Assembly (NCBI RefSeq): GCF_025148635.1
Contig: NZ_CP102269.1
Coordinates: 620,001 to 684,000, forward strand
Origin: Butyricimonas virosa
GTDB lineage: Bacteria; Bacteroidota; Bacteroidia; Bacteroidales; Marinifilaceae
Direction of reading: 5' to 3'
Length of the DNA stretch: 64,000 nucleotides
Shown piece by piece: positions 1 through 8,946 of the stretch (positions within the stretch are counted from its first letter, which is position 1; every line of letters begins with the position of its first letter). The notes beneath the pieces were generated by a model. It searched no databases. It worked only from the letters and a program-made list of their open reading frames with translations, and was not told the origin of the DNA. The translations under genes were made by a program, and so were the position numbers.

Positions 1-874
1 CGTGTACCCAAGGTAATTCTAACTCCGAGATAGCCTTCGTCCAAGCATCACGCTTATCATCCAACGACACACTATAAATCTCGAATCCCTTATCCCTGAA
101 TCGCTCGTAAATCGCCTTCAAGTTCGGGATCTCCTTCCGACAAGGCCCGCACCACGATGCCCAAAAATCCAACAACACATACTTCCCTCGCAACGAGTAC
201 AACGAAACATGTTTCTCCTCCGGTGTCGTCAAATCAATATCCGGAGCAATTCCTCCCATTTGCGTTGGTTTCATGTAATCGATATGACCTTTCAACGATC
301 TCCCCGCCGCAGAAGCTTTCACCTCCGGTGCCAAACGCTCGTAATCTTTAGCAATCTCCTCAAACGGATATTTCGACAAAAGTAGATCTTCCATGAAATA
401 AGCAATAGATACCCTGTTCAAATTAGAATCGATAAATGCTTCCAATGACACATCTTTCTGATCCATCACGTAACCAAACATCACGGCAAAAGTACGAGTA
501 AATTGCAACTCTCCAGCCCGTTTCATCACCGCCTGCTCGGGACTTCCCTTCACCGTGCAAGAATTCCGCATGTTTTTATCTCCTAAAAATCCTACAATCT
601 CAACTACAATCGGTTCCCGATCCAGTAAAATAGTTTCTGTTCCCGATCCCATGGAAAGTGTCAACCTTTTTTCCCCCGTGAATTCCTTACCCATGTGAAA
701 CTTACCATCTCGAACAACAGCACTATCAACCACCCGGGCATCCTCGCCCCAACCATCCAGCAAACAAACGATTTGTCCATCAGCCCCTTCCCAAGTTCCG
801 GAAATGGAATACTTCTCCACATGATTACACGCCCCAACAAAAAAAGCAATAAAAAGAATATATATATATTTCAT
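1..874 (-). CDS. TlpA-like thioredoxin lipoprotein (C-terminus cut by window edge)
   Basis: Reading the minus strand from the ATG at 874 gives an open frame of 291 codons running off the left edge. It begins with a short signal peptide and the lipobox VGAC (Cys16), so it should be a lipoprotein. An N-terminal beta-rich region of the DUF4369 type (about residues 20-120) is followed by an AhpC/TSA-thioredoxin fold with LLDFWASWCGPC; the CxxC is at about residues 242-245. By family it would reduce disulfides in the periplasm or at the cell surface. Only 13 bases separate it from the SusC gene upstream, so the two are almost surely co-transcribed. A SusD gene would normally occupy this place. The last third of the thioredoxin domain is outside the window. 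Confidence 0.9.
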   Translation of the reverse strand, partial: MKYIYILFIAFFVGACNHVEKYSISGTWEGADGQIVCLLDGWGEDARVVDSAVVRDGKFHMGKEFTGEKRLTLSMGSGTETILLDREPIVVEIVGFLGDKNMRNSCTVKGSPEQAVMKRAGELQFTRTFAVMFGYVMDQKDVSLEAFIDSNLNRVSIAYFMEDLLLSKYPFEEIAKDYERLAPEVKASAAGRSLKGHIDYMKPTQMGGIAPDIDLTTPEEKHVSLYSLRGKYVLLDFWASWCGPCRKEIPNLKAIYERFRDKGFEIYSVSLDDKRDAWTKAISELELPWVH

Positions 875-887
875 CACACCTTATAAT

Positions 888-3800
888 TTAAAAAGTTACA
901 TTCAATCCAAAAGTAAATGTTGGTCGTTCCGAAAGCTGTACTTCCGTAAAACCACTCTGCACGGGAGTCTGCCCCTTCAGCTTACTATTTGTCACGATAA
1001 ACGGATTGCTCACCGAAGCGGAAACCTCCAGTAACGAAATACCCCAACGTTCAGTATCAAACGAATAAGTCAATCCCAGATTAGTACATTTCAAATAATC
1101 TGCACTCACCACCCGAATATTACTATAATTATACATCTCCCACTTTGTATCCGCAATCTCTGGAACTTGCCCGGAGGTAAAACAGGACCAGTGACTCAAG
1201 CTAGAAGACGAGCCGCCATCTATCATAAATGCAGGAATATTTGTATATTTTTCATCCCCAGGATGTTGCCAACGTTTCAGAAAAATTTTATTCAAATTAC
1301 TCTCCGGACGCACCCTAGCTCCATTATCCGCATACAACTTAAACAAACGCGTCTTCGCCCCCAAACTATAAGAGAACGCCGCATTCAAACGCCACCTCTT
1401 ATAATTCACCGTTGTGTTCAATCCCCCGAATATAATCGGCTCCCTTCTTCCCGACTCCTCCAACACTTGCGTAAACACCTCGTATTTCGACTTCCCGTGA
1501 AGTGATTCCTGCTCCTCTTCCATATCATCAAACATCGGCAAGCCCTTTGCGTCTAATCCCGTGAACTTGTAAGAGTAAAACGAACTCACAGACTTACCCT
1601 TTACCACGGCAGTCCCGTTCAAAAAATTCATACGTTCGAACTGATCTGCCCCGGGTAACGAATTCACCTCATTATTCGTGTGAGTAAATGACGTAGACAC
1701 GTACCAACGCAGATTTTCCTTCCGAATCGGATTCAGCGTAAGTGCAAAATCATACCCGCTATTCACAATCTCTCCCCCGTTCACCACGTAAGAAGTCATA
1801 CCATTCACTCCCGAAATCTCCTTGTTCAAATAAGCATCCTCTGTCTTCTTCCGGTAATACGAGGCCACCACCATTAAACGACGCTGAAACATGGAAAACT
1901 CCACACCCACATTCAACGAACCCGTTTTCTCCCACTTCAAATCCGGGTTCGGATAAGTAGTGATCGACGAAACATACTCCCCGTAATGATCATTATACGG
2001 CTTCTTCGAAATAATCGCCACGGGAGACTGTCCGTCTAGCATATTCCCTTGATACCCATAGGACATTTTCAACCGCAAATCATCAAACCAATCCTGCTCC
2101 CCTTTAAAATGCTCCATCACGTTATAATTAAACGAAGCCGACCATATCGGTAAAAGCTTATCATTACTTCTCTCTCCAAACTGATTCGAGCCATCATACC
2201 GTACATTGGCATTCACGGTAAACCAATTCCCGTAACTATAGGAGATACTACCGTACCATGACAACATATTACTCAAATTATCCGTCACCACCGGTACATT
2301 CTCTGACATCCAATTCGCATAGGACGTGTACACCGTCGGATCAACCACGATAAACTGTTTCCCGCGCTCCGGATCATATCCCCGGGTAATATTCTTGTAC
2401 GCATCATATTTCGTGGAATTCGTTTCCATACCCACCGATGCGTTGATATTATGCTGTTGCTCCACACCCCAATAGCGATTCAAGTCTGCCTGCAAACGAA
2501 ACATATATGACTTGTTTCTAGATTTATCCACCGTCAATTCTCCCCCTCTCGGCATTCCGGAAGTTTCATCCGCTCCCGCCTCATCAGCACTTCTCCGAAT
2601 CAGAGCAGCATGATAAGTCTTCGTTCCCCAATACCCCTCAATATCCGTATTCGCCACCGAATAAGACAAAATCGTTGAAATTTTCAACCATTCCCAAGGC
2701 TTCACATCCAGATTTGCCCGGAAAGTAACAGAAGAACCCTCCTGCCGCTTACTACTATTCTCCAACTCGTTCAGAATATTGTAGTCATAGTACGAGAAAC
2801 CACTTGGAATCAAGTAAAAACTATACTTTCCCTCTTCTGTGTAAGCCGGAATCGCCCGACTCGTATTATAAGCATAATTAATCGGGGCAATCTCCTCTTG
2901 ATAATACTTTCGTTTTGACGTGTTCGCATTCACGTTAAACGAAGCTGCCAACCAAGGCGTGAAATTCATATCCAAATTCAACGTCCCCGTGTAACGCCTG
3001 TCAAGATTAGGCTTCACCACATCCTCCTCGATATTCACTCCCACGGAAGAATAATAACGGACTTTTTCCGTTCCTCCCGTCACGCTCACCGTGTGAGAAG
3101 AAGAAAACGCATCCCTCGTCAACAACTTAAACCAATCCGTGTTCTCCTTTCCTAGATAAGCCACCTGTTTCTCAAACTCTTCGTAGGAGATCGTGCGGTT
3201 ATACAACTCCCGCAGTAACTTCTCGTATCCAACCCAAGTAACACTTGTCGCATATTGGTAACCAGCCTCCGCCAACTCACGGGAAACATTCAACCGCTCC
3301 TTGGCGTTCATCAAATCAATATTCCGGTCTGAATAACGCGGTCTTAACTTCAATGTTGCCGTACCCCGGTAAGAGATCTGGGGTTCTCCCACGTGGCCCC
3401 GCTTCGTGGTGATCACGATCACTCCATTGGCAGCCTTCGTTCCGTAAAGAGCCGTCGCTGAAGCATCCTTCAACACGTCAATACGCTCTATATCCTGCGG
3501 GTTAATACCCGAAATCGCATTACCAATACGATTAATATAATCCGGATCGTTCAACTCGTCCGGCGAAATCTGCACCGGGTCCTGCACGATCACACCATCT
3601 ATGACCCACAACGGTTCCCGATTCCCGATCAACGTCGAAGTTCCTCGAATCCTAATTTTCGGGGCAACACCCGATTCTCCGGAATTAGTCATCACCATCA
3701 AATCGGGAATCTGCCCTTCCAGCATCTTGTCCAACGTCGATACTCCCGGAATCATGATATCCTCCATTTTTACCGAAGACACAGCACTCGTTGACTTCCG

Positions 3801-4472
3801 ACGATCAATCACCTGATACCCCGTAATTACCACTTCCTCCATTTCGTTCATATCTTCTTCCAACACTACGGTCAATTCTGTTTGTCCCCTCCACTTCACC
3901 TCTTTTGTCTTCATTCCCACGAACGAAAATAATAACGTTACCGAATCCCGTTTAGGAATCGTAATCACGAAATCTCCTGAAATTCCCGTGGCAACCCCTG
4001 TCGTTGTTCCTTTCAAAACTACCGTTACTCCCGGTAACATCCCACCCCGAGAATCCTTCACGACTCCTTTCACTGTTACTCCTTTCAAAGAATCCTGTAC
4101 AGACATAGGCTGCCCGCTCTTTATCACCACCACCCTATTCTGTATTTCGTAATAAAGATTCGTTCCTTTCAGCAACATATCAAGAATCGCCTCCAACGAC
4201 GCATCTTTAAACACGGCACTGACATTAGTCACCTTTGACACATCGGACACATTATAGAAAAAAGTAATATCACTCTTCTTTTCTAATGTCCAGATTACCT
4301 CTTCCAACGTAACCCCTTTCATATCGAGGCTCATTTTGATATGTTGTCCCCTCACCCCGGCAGACAACGTCATCATGGAACAGAATAGTAGACACGTACA
4401 CAACTTCATAATTCTAAAAATTTTCACGTACTTTCCCCTACAAGGAAAGCAGTCTTTCCACTTTTTTTTCAT
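888..4472 (-). CDS. SusC/RagA-family TonB-dependent transporter with STN signalling domain
   Basis: This 1194-residue outer-membrane TonB-dependent transporter has, in order, a long positively charged n-region and signal peptide (to about residue 42), an STN domain (about 44-118), a carboxypeptidase-regulatory-like beta domain (about 133-212, with GVTVVLKGTTTGVATG), the TonB-box region EEVVITGYQ, a plug (about 222-355, with LKDASATALYGTKAANGVI), and a 22-strand-type barrel ending in the aromatic outer-membrane signal FTFGLNVTF. The STN domain is the part that signals to FecR, and a FecR and an ECF sigma gene lie just upstream in the same direction. Substrate is not predictable from sequence. 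Oddly, the next gene is a TlpA-like lipoprotein rather than SusD, the usual substrate-binding lid. Start chosen at ATGAAAAAAAAG, matched in position by the other SusC genes here. Confidence 0.95.
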   Translation of the reverse strand: MKKKWKDCFPCRGKYVKIFRIMKLCTCLLFCSMMTLSAGVRGQHIKMSLDMKGVTLEEVIWTLEKKSDITFFYNVSDVSKVTNVSAVFKDASLEAILDMLLKGTNLYYEIQNRVVVIKSGQPMSVQDSLKGVTVKGVVKDSRGGMLPGVTVVLKGTTTGVATGISGDFVITIPKRDSVTLLFSFVGMKTKEVKWRGQTELTVVLEEDMNEMEEVVITGYQVIDRRKSTSAVSSVKMEDIMIPGVSTLDKMLEGQIPDLMVMTNSGESGVAPKIRIRGTSTLIGNREPLWVIDGVIVQDPVQISPDELNDPDYINRIGNAISGINPQDIERIDVLKDASATALYGTKAANGVIVITTKRGHVGEPQISYRGTATLKLRPRYSDRNIDLMNAKERLNVSRELAEAGYQYATSVTWVGYEKLLRELYNRTISYEEFEKQVAYLGKENTDWFKLLTRDAFSSSHTVSVTGGTEKVRYYSSVGVNIEEDVVKPNLDRRYTGTLNLDMNFTPWLAASFNVNANTSKRKYYQEEIAPINYAYNTSRAIPAYTEEGKYSFYLIPSGFSYYDYNILNELENSSKRQEGSSVTFRANLDVKPWEWLKISTILSYSVANTDIEGYWGTKTYHAALIRRSADEAGADETSGMPRGGELTVDKSRNKSYMFRLQADLNRYWGVEQQHNINASVGMETNSTKYDAYKNITRGYDPERGKQFIVVDPTVYTSYANWMSENVPVVTDNLSNMLSWYGSISYSYGNWFTVNANVRYDGSNQFGERSNDKLLPIWSASFNYNVMEHFKGEQDWFDDLRLKMSYGYQGNMLDGQSPVAIISKKPYNDHYGEYVSSITTYPNPDLKWEKTGSLNVGVEFSMFQRRLMVVASYYRKKTEDAYLNKEISGVNGMTSYVVNGGEIVNSGYDFALTLNPIRKENLRWYVSTSFTHTNNEVNSLPGADQFERMNFLNGTAVVKGKSVSSFYSYKFTGLDAKGLPMFDDMEEEQESLHGKSKYEVFTQVLEESGRREPIIFGGLNTTVNYKRWRLNAAFSYSLGAKTRLFKLYADNGARVRPESNLNKIFLKRWQHPGDEKYTNIPAFMIDGGSSSSLSHWSCFTSGQVPEIADTKWEMYNYSNIRVVSADYLKCTNLGLTYSFDTERWGISLLEVSASVSNPFIVTNSKLKGQTPVQSGFTEVQLSERPTFTFGLNVTF

Positions 4473-4526
4473 AACTTTGTTATTCGATTTAATTAAACTT
4501 GTATTTATACGAGGTAAAAACTAGAG

Positions 4527-4551
4527 CAGGTGATGTTCGCAGCATCATCTG
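4527..4551 (-). promoter_or_regulatory. Hairpin between fecR and susC (locus A)
   Basis: A 9-bp stem with one G-U pair (4527-4535 with 4543-4551) and a 7-nt loop lies a few bases after the FecR stop codon and about 55 bases before the SusC start. In the minus direction it is preceded by a run of A and has no U-tract directly after it, so it does not look like a simple terminator. The other two FecR/SusC junctions in the window carry a hairpin at the same place. A role in transcript processing, 3'-end stabilisation or partial attenuation is inference. Confidence 0.55.
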
Positions 4552-4556
4552 TTTTT

Positions 4557-5759
4557 TTATTTCAACCCAATCACAATCTTTTTTCCTTTCACATCAACCG
4601 ACAATTTATCCGTTGTCCGTAACACATCTAGAATAGGAGTAATTTCTTCACTCCGGTCCAACTTCCCGGCAAAAAGCATGCTTTTAACCGATTCATCCAA
4701 ATAAACTACTTCCACGCCATACCACCGGGCCAATGTTCTCATGATATCCTCCAATCGATCCTGACGGAAAATAAACCGCCCGTTTTTCCATGCCATAAAT
4801 AAGTCCGGGTCAACCTCTCTCACCCGCATCTTCACGCTACGCCGACACCATTCCGCTTGTTGATTCGGTTTTATCTCCATCTTTTCCTTTTTCTCGAGAC
4901 CGGAGAAAACAGTTACCACTCCCTGCAATAATGTCGTCTGCACATTCATTTCATCCGAATACGCTTTCACGTTAAATTCCGTCCCGGTCACCATAACATC
5001 CATGTCTTTCGTTTTCACGATAAACGGATGTTCTTTCGAAGCCGTCACGTGAAAATAAGCCTCTCCCTCCAAAGTAACCTCTCGCCTCTCTCCCGTGAAA
5101 TGCTTGGGAAACGTAATCACGCTCTCCGCATTCAAGTACACCCGAGTTCCATCACTCAAAATCAGGTTATACTCGCCCCCTGTAGGGACAATAATCTTAT
5201 TCATCACCTCTTTCTCACCCATCCTCGAAGCCGGCCGATACTCCACCCGGGAAGAATCATTCACAATAACAATCCCGCTTTCTTCCAAAACTTTGCTCGT
5301 CTTATGGTCATCCAACTCGATTTCCTGCCCATCATCCAATACCAATAAGGCCTTTGCCCGTCCCGGTTCTATTGTCACTTGAGCTAACTGATTCGCCTCA
5401 TTCTGCTTCAACTCATTCATCCAGATTGTTACCCCGATAACACACAACACCAATATTGCCGCAGCATATCCCCACAATTTATTCATTTTTCCACGAACAC
5501 CCAACCCGATCTCCCGATCATAAACCATCGCATACTTTTTCATGTCAATCGAGGCCCTCTTCTCTACATACCGACTCACTTTTTCCCGATTAGTCAACTT
5601 CAGATAAAGCACTTCATTCTCCGGCTCCAACTGCCTCCAAGCTTCCAGCTCCCGTCGCTCGACGTCATCCAACCCTTCCCATAGCTGTTTGGCGATTAAA
5701 TAACAAATCCGCTTATTTTGTGAAATGATATCCATATGTTTTCCAATTATTACATTCAT
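4557..5759 (-). CDS. FecR-family anti-sigma regulator
   Basis: This is a 400-residue inner-membrane anti-sigma factor of the FecR family. The N-terminal cytoplasmic region (about 1-90, with LWEGLDDVERRELEAW) would bind the sigma factor. One transmembrane helix follows (about 94-114, WGYAAAILVLCVIGV), then the periplasmic FecR domain (about 185-285, GGEYNLILSDGTRVYLNAES) and a C-terminal DUF4974 domain (about 325-400, RFIFRQDRLEDIMRTLARWY) that should meet the SusC STN domain. It lies between its likely sigma gene and the SusC gene. The start is uncertain: ATG at 5735 has a GGAAAA stretch just upstream and gives a protein eight residues shorter that begins like relatives. Confidence 0.93.
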   Translation of the reverse strand: MNVIIGKHMDIISQNKRICYLIAKQLWEGLDDVERRELEAWRQLEPENEVLYLKLTNREKVSRYVEKRASIDMKKYAMVYDREIGLGVRGKMNKLWGYAAAILVLCVIGVTIWMNELKQNEANQLAQVTIEPGRAKALLVLDDGQEIELDDHKTSKVLEESGIVIVNDSSRVEYRPASRMGEKEVMNKIIVPTGGEYNLILSDGTRVYLNAESVITFPKHFTGERREVTLEGEAYFHVTASKEHPFIVKTKDMDVMVTGTEFNVKAYSDEMNVQTTLLQGVVTVFSGLEKKEKMEIKPNQQAEWCRRSVKMRVREVDPDLFMAWKNGRFIFRQDRLEDIMRTLARWYGVEVVYLDESVKSMLFAGKLDRSEEITPILDVLRTTDKLSVDVKGKKIVIGLK

Positions 5760-5872
5760 ATAACAACTGAAAAAACAAAAACGATGAATCCCCTTGCAAA
5801 AAAATTATTTTTTATTCATCTCTTTTTCGAAAACAAACAAATCAAAAGACATGAATACCAGACATATAAAAA

Positions 5873-6424
5873 CTAAGACCAGCTAGTAAAATCCAACAAG
5901 AAAAGAAGATAAAAATAATCCTTCAACAGCCCCTTCAACTTCTTATAAGCATTCTGTTTCAGCGTTCGCACCGAATTAATCGAAATCCCTAACTTCTCCG
6001 CGATCTCTCCATTTGAAAGTTCTTGAAGCGACAACAAAATAACTTTCCGGGACTGTGGAGCCAACTCATCTATCGCCTTATAAATTATCGCGTAGACCTC
6101 TTCTTCTATCACGTTATCCCGCAAATATTCCTCCGACTCCAACATTCCTTTTTGTACATACCGGGCGACAATCGCATCATGCTTCAATTCATTCAAGGCC
6201 AAATTCCTCGCGGTCGTGTATAGAAAACCTTTCACTTTATCCTCCGACTCAAAAGTCTGATCACCATGCCACAAACGGATAAAACACTCCTGAGCGATAT
6301 CAGCAGCAACCTCCATATCGTCCAAATATTTATCGGCAAACATCACGATGGAAGAGAAATTCTTCTCAAAAAATGTTTTGAACACCCGATTATTCTTCTC
6401 GTTTATCCCTGCAATTATATCCAT
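5873..6424 (-). CDS. ECF-type RNA polymerase sigma factor
   Basis: A 183-residue sigma-70 family ECF factor, probably specific for this SusC locus. The sigma-2 region includes FADKYLDDMEVAADIAQECFIRLW and VKGFLYTTARNLALNELK; the sigma-4 helix-turn-helix is LSNGEIAEKLGISINSVRTLKQNAYKKLKG. It ends in the hydrophobic tail (YFYLLFLLDF) common in FecR-partner sigma factors of Bacteroidota. The frame is open ten codons further upstream to a TTG, but the ATG at 6424 (MDIIAG) is the more usual start. It is the first gene of locus A, preceded by a terminator for locus B and by a promoter-like box. Confidence 0.92.
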   Translation of the reverse strand: MDIIAGINEKNNRVFKTFFEKNFSSIVMFADKYLDDMEVAADIAQECFIRLWHGDQTFESEDKVKGFLYTTARNLALNELKHDAIVARYVQKGMLESEEYLRDNVIEEEVYAIIYKAIDELAPQSRKVILLSLQELSNGEIAEKLGISINSVRTLKQNAYKKLKGLLKDYFYLLFLLDFTSWS

Positions 6425-6519
6425 GAAAGCAGTTTTTCCTAAATCTTCCTTCAAAAATAAAAAATATATCGATAAATCAATAATTCCCTATAACCCAATA
6501 TCCAAAAGATTCGATCATG

Positions 6520-6527
6520 CAAATATA
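6520..6527 (-). promoter_or_regulatory. Candidate -7 promoter box for the locus A sigma gene
   Basis: On the minus strand the octamer TATATTTG matches the Bacteroidota -7 consensus TAnnTTTG exactly, about 95 bases upstream of the sigma start. I could not find a good TTG -33 element at the usual 19-base spacing, so this is only a candidate. It lies in the AT-rich gap between the locus B terminator and the sigma gene. Confidence 0.4.
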
Positions 6528-6565
6528 ATTATTACAAAATAATAACATAGGTATAATTATCAAAT

Positions 6566-6601
6566 AATAAAAAAACATGGTACCCTTTCGGCTACCATGT
6601 C
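6566..6601 (-). terminator. Rho-independent terminator ending locus B
   Basis: A perfect 8-bp stem (ACATGGTA with TACCATGT, 6575-6582 with 6593-6600) and a 10-nt loop is followed on the minus strand by seven T. It lies 46 bases after the stop of the last TlpA-like gene of locus B, and separates it from the sigma gene of locus A. Confidence 0.88.
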
Positions 6602-6646
6602 CCACTTCGATGTCATACCTCAACATCTAACCCTGATAAATATTTT

Positions 6647-7795
6647 TTACTGGTTGAAAAGTTCATCCATCTTCTTTGCTAACTCCTCACCCCGTAAATC
6701 CTGGGCAATAATTTTACCATCCTTATCAAGAATATACATCCGAGGAATACCTGTCACCCTAAACTGTCCTGCAATAGGACAATCAAATTTATTCAATGTT
6801 GAAACATGATGCCACATCAACTCGTTCTTTTCAATTGCATTGACCCAAGGTTCTTTTTTCGAATCCAAAGAAACACCTAGAATTTCCAAACCTTTATCGT
6901 GATACTTTTTATAAATCTCCTTCACGTTCGGCATCTCCGCCATACACGGGCCACACCAAGAAGCCCAAAAATCCAGTAATACAATATGTCCCCGCAAATC
7001 ATACAAGGACAACTCTTTTCCGTCAGGAGTCATCGCCTTGAAGTTCGGGGCTATTCCCCCCACGCTCACTGTACCCATTTCATCAATTTTCTTTTTCAAC
7101 TCGATACCCGGAGCCGATTGCTTCACTCGATCCGTCAAACGATTATAAAAACTTCTGACCTCCTCAAACGAGTAATTATCCATTAGGTAAGACTCGAAAA
7201 AATAAGTCGAAGCATAATTATTACGAGTAGAATCCATGTAATTTTGCACGGTACGAGTCAGAGAACTGTCAAGCACCTGAATCATCCGTTTAACAGAATC
7301 CACTGCCACCGGATCATCATAATCCACCTTGCTGGCCGCCATCATCTTTCCCAACTGCATGAAAGAAACCATCGTTTTCAAACTGGCTCCCTTTTCAAGC
7401 CATTCCTGCTCTTCTCCACCCTTACAAGTGATATGCACTGAAGTTGTCGGCTTACCCTTCCATTCCTTGGTCACCTCCATAAGTGTAACTTCCAAAGGCT
7501 CTTCTGTCACGATAATCTCCTTCTTTTTGTCCTTACCATAACTCAACGCCATTTTCTGAACCTTATCCACGTTTCCCTTCATCGAGAAAGTAAAATCAGG
7601 CTTCACGACAGCCGAATCCACTACACGTAATTCTTTCTCCTCTACAAACTCTTTTAGAAAAAGTTTCTTCCCCGCACCATTTTCCCATGTTCCCGTAATC
7701 CGGTAAGAAATTCCCCGAGAACAGGACAACACCAACATAACACACGCAAGTATGATCACTCCTCTTGTCAACATTTTCATCATATACAATTTCAT
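6647..7795 (-). CDS. TlpA-like thioredoxin lipoprotein with DUF4369-type N-terminus
   Basis: A 382-residue lipoprotein (lipobox VLSC) with an N-terminal DUF4369-like beta domain (about 30-130), a helical linker (about 135-240), and a C-terminal TlpA/AhpC-TSA thioredoxin fold with LLDFWASWCGPC (CxxC 281-284) and the cis-proline segment TGIPRMYILDKDG. By family it is a periplasmic or surface thiol-disulfide oxidoreductase. It is the last gene of locus B, 17 bases after a paralogue of nearly equal length and the same domain order, and is followed by a terminator. Start MKLYMMKML has two later in-frame ATG; the difference does not affect the mature protein. Confidence 0.93.
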   Translation of the reverse strand: MKLYMMKMLTRGVIILACVMLVLSCSRGISYRITGTWENGAGKKLFLKEFVEEKELRVVDSAVVKPDFTFSMKGNVDKVQKMALSYGKDKKKEIIVTEEPLEVTLMEVTKEWKGKPTTSVHITCKGGEEQEWLEKGASLKTMVSFMQLGKMMAASKVDYDDPVAVDSVKRMIQVLDSSLTRTVQNYMDSTRNNYASTYFFESYLMDNYSFEEVRSFYNRLTDRVKQSAPGIELKKKIDEMGTVSVGGIAPNFKAMTPDGKELSLYDLRGHIVLLDFWASWCGPCMAEMPNVKEIYKKYHDKGLEILGVSLDSKKEPWVNAIEKNELMWHHVSTLNKFDCPIAGQFRVTGIPRMYILDKDGKIIAQDLRGEELAKKMDELFNQ

Positions 7796-7812
7796 TATTA
7801 TTTTCTGATATT

Positions 7813-8943
7813 TTACTGAAACAACTCATCCATCTTCTCCCGCAAATCCTCTCCCCGCAAATCTTTGGCTATGATCTTACCATCTTTATCCACGATGTAC
7901 AACTTCGGAATAGCCACCACCTGATACAACTTCGCCACCGGACAACGGTTCATTCCTTTTAAAGAAGAAACATGATGCCACACCAACCCAGCCCTCTCGA
8001 TCGCTCCTTCCCATTTAGCCTTATTATTATCCATCGATATTCCCACAATCTCCAAGCCCCGATCATGATATTTCTCGTACAGAGCCTTCACGTTTGGCAT
8101 CTCGTCCATACACGGTCCACACCAAGAAGCCCAAAAATCAAGCAACACAATATGTCCTCTCAAATCTTTCAATGCAATTTTTTTACCGTCAGACGTGGTC
8201 AATTCAAATTCAGGTGCAAAACTTCCCGGTGCCAACTTCTTCAATAAAGCTATCCGTTCCCCGATCTCCCTTCCCTTTTCTGTCTGTTTCACCCGATCAG
8301 TAAAACGGTCATAAAAAGAAGATATCTGTTCCAACGCCATCATCCGCAACATATTCATTTCGATAAAATAAGGAGCAACATCACTATCATTATATTGTTG
8401 TAGGAAAGCGTTCATCTGATCCCATTGTTCCCGTTCAACCTGCTTTATCTCGGCGGCAATAGAATCCTGTTTCCCTTTAGTTGTAGCTCTTTTTAACGAA
8501 AGCCCCAGGCCTCCCAACGAAAAATTGCGAATATAATCATCTCCCCAAAACTGCACCATTGCTTGAGCTGCCAACTGATCCTTAGTCTCGTTATCCAACA
8601 CGTAAGGAGCAGACGGATTCTTGTACGAATACTCACCCGTGTTAATAGTAAATCTCATGGGGGTCCCATCCAAAAAGATTGCTCGAAAACCATACTTTGC
8701 ACTTGCAATCATCGCACACTGTTTTCTGTCAACCTTTCCTCTCAAAATAAAAGTTCCATCCGTAGCCACCACCACTGAATCCAAAAACTCTCCCTCCACA
8801 TTTCCCCCTTCCAATGTTCGCAACTGAAGCGTTTTTCCCGCTCCATCCACCCAAACGCCCGTAATATCATAAACTACTTGGGAACAAGTTGTCCCCCAAA
8901 GGAGACAGCACACGATCAAACTTAAAAATCCTCTTATTATCAT
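7813..8943 (-). CDS. TlpA-like thioredoxin lipoprotein (paralogue)
   Basis: A 376-residue protein with signal peptide and likely lipid-modified Cys20 (GTTC), a DUF4369-like N-terminal domain, a helical middle and a C-terminal TlpA-type thioredoxin domain with LLDFWASWCGPC (275-278) and VVAIPKLYIVDKDG. The C-terminal 120 residues are close to those of the next gene, which suggests a tandem duplication whose N-terminal domains have diverged further. It begins three bases after the preceding lipoprotein gene, so it belongs to the SusC/SusD operon of locus B. Function as a disulfide reductase follows from the CGPC motif and fold; the substrate is unknown. Confidence 0.93.
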   Translation of the reverse strand: MIIRGFLSLIVCCLLWGTTCSQVVYDITGVWVDGAGKTLQLRTLEGGNVEGEFLDSVVVATDGTFILRGKVDRKQCAMIASAKYGFRAIFLDGTPMRFTINTGEYSYKNPSAPYVLDNETKDQLAAQAMVQFWGDDYIRNFSLGGLGLSLKRATTKGKQDSIAAEIKQVEREQWDQMNAFLQQYNDSDVAPYFIEMNMLRMMALEQISSFYDRFTDRVKQTEKGREIGERIALLKKLAPGSFAPEFELTTSDGKKIALKDLRGHIVLLDFWASWCGPCMDEMPNVKALYEKYHDRGLEIVGISMDNNKAKWEGAIERAGLVWHHVSSLKGMNRCPVAKLYQVVAIPKLYIVDKDGKIIAKDLRGEDLREKMDELFQ

Positions 8944-8946
8944 CTT

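Noticed and set aside
5783..5820. Inverted repeat GATGAAT/ATTCATC between sigma and fecR in locus A
   Set aside because: Only 7 bp, AT-rich, with a long A/T-run loop; likely chance in this composition.
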